Shown here: positions 60,451 to 64,000 of the stretch, piece by piece | Position numbering within the stretch: position 1 is the stretch's first letter | How the letters are laid out: the number at the start of each line of letters is the position of its first letter | Source: Rusavskia elegans | Lineage: Eukaryota > Ascomycota > Lecanoromycetes > Teloschistales > Teloschistaceae | Direction: 5' to 3' | Length of the DNA: 64,000 nucleotides | Assembly (NCBI GenBank): GCA_011316305.1 | Contig: SAUG01000126.1 | Span: 113,799-177,798 of the forward strand | The notes under the pieces: model-generated | Told to the model about the DNA's origin: nothing | The model's input: the letters and a program-made list of their open reading frames with translations, nothing else | Databases searched by the model: none | Made by a program: the position numbers and the translations under genes

Positions 60451-63294
60451 AAACTCGATCCTTTTTCTCTTGCAAAGGCGATAGACCTTGAACTTTTATT
60501 CCTTTCCAGAAGTATAGTCCTATTATAGTATAACGGCGGCTTAATAGGCGTAGATACCGAAGATAAGAGATCCGAGTAGTAACCTAACCAGCCGTACCTG
60601 CGAAGCTAATAAGCCTACTGTTCCTCGAGTATTATTTACGGCAAGCGAATCGCTCGGGGTCGCGTCGGGGGTTATACTCGTCGCTAGGCTCGTCGCCGTA
60701 AGATTCGGCGTTACTGCCGCGCTAGTAGAGCTAGAGATAGTTTATATAGTAATAGTATTTTACGACGTCGCCGTAGTCTCTATAATAGAACTATCCTGGT
60801 TTCTACTTCTTTTTATAGTAGGAATCGTACTCGCCTGCGCTTCTATACTAGGTATAGGATTATTATCGTCCCCGTTTCCCGGGATCCCCTACAATTTAGG
60901 CCTCGGCTTTTCCGTATTCGACGACTTTAACTCTAGTATACCGTTATCGGTCGCGGATCCGTCGATAAAGCTAGCTGGTTTCTTTTTTTTTTATTATTCT
61001 TCGTTTTCGTATATAGATATCTATATATTTTTAGGTCCTATAAAGCGGTTTACCCCCGTAGGGCCTTTCGGCCTCTTCTAGGTATTCTGCCTTTAGCTGT
61101 CCTACGGTCTCGTACGAGAACCGGTATTAACCGGAGGACTAGCGGCTATACGGGCGTATATACTAGTACCGCTAGGAAGGGACTACTTAGACGAAAGAGA
61201 CGAGTAGAAGGAAAAGAAGGAGAAAAAAGTAGAAGAAGCGGTAGTAATAGTATATAATAAAGTTCGAAAGAAGCGACTAACGATTCTTTTAACTTATATA
61301 TATAGTCAAGAGTAGAAGAATAAATTAAAGAATTTTAAACTAGTAGACTATAATAATAGAGTTAAGGAATAAACGAAGATAAATAACTAGAAGAATATAG
61401 AAAAAATCAGTCTTTATATTTAAAAAAAAGATATATTTAAGTTTTCTACCGTTCTAGAACTAAATAAAAAGGGAATAGCCGCGGTCGGGAGCTAAAAAAA
61501 AGCTGGTTAAATAGATATATATAAAATAAAGCAGAATACTACGCTATTTCCATATATAAATACTCTTCTATATATTTTACTAAGTTTATTATTCGACGTC
61601 TTTAAATTTAACGTTAGAAAAGAAAGGCCGGTTCTAGCTTACTACTTTATATAATATAAGGCTATAGATCCTCCCCTATCTAAAATAGTATATATATAAT
61701 AAATTTCTTTCCGGTCGGTAATAATATAGTAAAGGAACCGGCTAGATAGATAGCTAAAATAAAAGAGCTAAAGTACTATCCGACCTCGATATATTATAAA
61801 TAGTTACTAATATAAAGCGGCGTAAAAAAAATAGAGGATAAAAGATTTAAAATTATACAATTTAGTAAAAGTAAATTAGCTATATAGAACCTACTTTATA
61901 TAATATAATATACCGCCTGAAATTTTTTTTTCTTACTATATTACGCCCGCCGATCGTATAAAAGAAAGATTAATTTAACTAAAGTACTATAGTTAATACT
62001 CTAGCCTAGACAAAGACTACGGGAAATCTAGACTCTTTTTTTATATATAGAAAATCGCGTTATATAGGAAAATAGATCTATTTTTTTCTAAAAAGATACT
62101 AGGGGTTAAATATAAAGTTAATATTAGTTTTATAATAGAGACGTAGTCTATAGTAAAGCGAGTTTAAAGTCGCTATAGCTATTTAATAGAAGTAGAACGT
62201 ACTATAGTACCTTTAGTAGTCTATTAGTATAAGATCTCTTTTTCCGGGCCCCGGGCCTAGTTATTAGCGAATTATAGATCCCGATTTATATTTATATTTA
62301 CTATAAATATATCTATAGTACGATTATTTAATTAAGTCTTTAATACTTCTATCTAACTATATATCTAGGTCTATAGAATAGATAACTTCAAGCCCTTTTT
62401 ATAAATATTATAATATAGAGGTTTACCGTTCCGATTACTATAACGTTAATAAACGTAGAGTATTTAAACTATTCCGAATACGCCTAAATTATAGTTTTAG
62501 TAAAGGATAGTATATCGAATAGGTTCTGTAAAATAGCTTCTATAGCGGAAAATTTCGAGCGATAGCTAGATAAAATCTTCTATAATAAGTAATAATAAAT
62601 TATATAAATCTATATTAAGTTCTTTATATCTATATATAGAAGATCCTTTTTTATTTCTTTAATAATTATTTACTAAACGTATTTTAAATAGCTAGATTTA
62701 ATATTATTATTATATTATTAGAATATAATCCGGAATAGTTTATAGAATAATAAATAATAAAAATCTAAAGACTAAAGATTAATATATAACTTATTTAAAA
62801 ATAAATCCTTTATACGAATACTAAAATGCTAGTAGTAAAATTTTAAAATCCAGAAATAAATAAGTAAATAACGGTTTTTTCATAGTATTAATATCTTTTA
62901 AAATCGATATAATATCTTTATTACGCTAAAAGACGAAGAAAAAAATAAACTTCGAAAAAAATTAAAAGAATAGAAACTAATCGATATAGACTAATCGTCG
63001 GATCGAGTTTCGAATCCGGATTAGTTAATTAAACCCGATCCGAGTCGGGTTAAACTAAAATATAACCCGATCTAACCGGATTTCGGATTCTAAATTATAA
63101 TTTAAATTTATCCGCTAAAACCGCTAAACTTAAAAATAAAAGTATAGAGCTAGTATAATATTAATACGTATTTACTAAAAAAATTCTAATTAACTAACTA
63201 CGCTAGTTAAAAAGATTTTAATTCGAAAAAATGAATTATTTAAATATATGAACTTTTATAAATTATTAAAATTATAATATATTAAATATTCTTT
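60451..63294. mobile_element. RIP-mutated repeat DNA, family not recognised
   Basis: There are no open frames, and CA and TG are depleted. The first 800 bp (60480-61250) are much richer in CG dinucleotides than the rest, as expected when a GC-rich repeat is mutated at CA but not CG. I could not find terminal repeats or coding motifs firm enough to name a family. Confidence 0.5.
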
Positions 63295-64000
63295 TTAAAA
63301 GGCTTCTATCTAAAATTATATTAGGTTTCTATATATATATATATATATATTCTATTAACGTTATATACGGTAATAATTATTATATTTTATATATAAAGAG
63401 ATTTTTATAGCTAAAAGTATATAGTTCGTTAGATAAAATTTATAGCGTTAATTACTTTTATTTAATTATTTTCTTTTTTATTCGATTACGAATTCTCTAC
63501 TATATAAATATAATTCTATTATTTATAATCCTCGGTCTACTAGTTTTTTCTCGATATTATATATAATTATCAACTTCTAATATTTCCGCTATATCTATTT
63601 ACTATACTATAAAGTAATTATCTACGTCTATCGCCTCGGCTATATTTATTATATAACCCGTATCTAAACGTTCTACTAAACTATTAAAATACTTTTTAGC
63701 CTATATAGCTTTAAAAGGGTCGTTAACTATAAGGTCGTCTACTAGTACGCTAGCTACTATAGCTAGAAGCTTTATCCGGTCGATTAGATTAAAGGAGAAT
63801 AGAAAGGTCGGATAGCGCGTTTTAAAAGCGGTAAAAAGGAAATCTTTATTAAAGTCGGAAAAGATTATTCTAGCTATAATAAAATAGTCGATAACCGCGC
63901 GGATAGATTTAGTTATTACGGATATACTACCGTCTGGTTTAGCTACGGTATAGCTATTACGGGAGTATAGACGTATATAAGAGGTTTTAGGCTTATATTA
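63295..64000 (+). repeat. REP-A copy 3, running off the window edge
   Basis: The reverse complement aligns with 6006-6650 of the complete copy, including the TA-repeat segment (63331-63350 here). It is not interrupted at the positions where copy 1 carries the copia and gypsy insertions, so it shows both empty sites. It probably continues beyond 64000. Confidence 0.75.

Noticed and set aside
1..64000. CRISPR arrays, tRNA and rRNA genes
   Set aside because: No regularly spaced short repeats and no convincing tRNA or rRNA sequence was seen. The T-arm-like GGGATTCGAAGCC in the PKS intron at 29648-29848 has no matching tRNA body.

Overview
The window looks like a filamentous ascomycete chromosome with a two-speed genome, most likely a Dothideomycete. 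That placement is inference from genome style, not a database match. Genes have many short introns of about 48-70 nt with GT..AG ends. Two gene islands of ordinary base composition (about 20.3-38.05 kb and 49.8-60.45 kb) lie in AT-rich DNA where CA and TG dinucleotides are almost absent and TA is in great excess. That is the signature of repeat-induced point mutation (RIP). The AT-rich DNA is nearly all retrotransposon, and several elements still have exact target-site duplications (TSDs), so the insertion order can be read.

Left block (1-20.3 kb): a retroposon-like repeat (called REP-A here) is split by a copia element (150-6838) and by a gypsy element (6871-10848). A second REP-A copy sits inside the copia 3' LTR. 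A solo LTR, a gag remnant and a 6.5-kb gypsy element (13814-20317) follow.

Left gene island (20.3-38.05 kb): aldo-keto reductase (+), sulfotransferase-like P-loop protein (-), cytochrome P450 (-), FSH1-type serine hydrolase (+) and a complete 11-exon highly reducing polyketide synthase (+, KS-AT-DH-MT-ER-KR-ACP, 2569 aa). This is a polyketide biosynthetic cluster. The PKS lacks a release domain, and the hydrolase beside it is the obvious candidate for release in trans. Two unusually long PKS introns are homologous to each other, like introner-like elements.

Middle block (38.05-49.8 kb): a Mutator-type MITE (9-bp TSD), a gypsy chromovirus copy (5-bp TSD) and a 6.2-kb copia element (5-bp TSD). 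The copia element lies inside an intron of an ankyrin/C2H2 zinc-finger gene, whose last exon I recovered on the far side at 43513-43393.

Right gene island (49.8-60.45 kb): the ankyrin/zinc-finger gene (also frameshifted), a decayed hypothetical gene, a bifunctional class II/class I diterpene synthase (936 aa) with an oxidosqualene-cyclase-like DCTA signature instead of the usual DxDD, and a GGPP synthase upstream of it on the same strand. The GGPP synthase has an in-frame TAG that may be a RIP-type lesion or lie in a very short intron.

Removing the three middle insertions with their duplicated targets leaves about 1.5 kb between the PKS and the zinc-finger gene, and about 6.1 kb between the PKS and the diterpene synthase. 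The polyketide and diterpene genes were therefore once near neighbours, and transposons have since driven them apart. The right end of the window (60.45-64 kb) is again RIP-mutated repeat and ends in a third REP-A copy.
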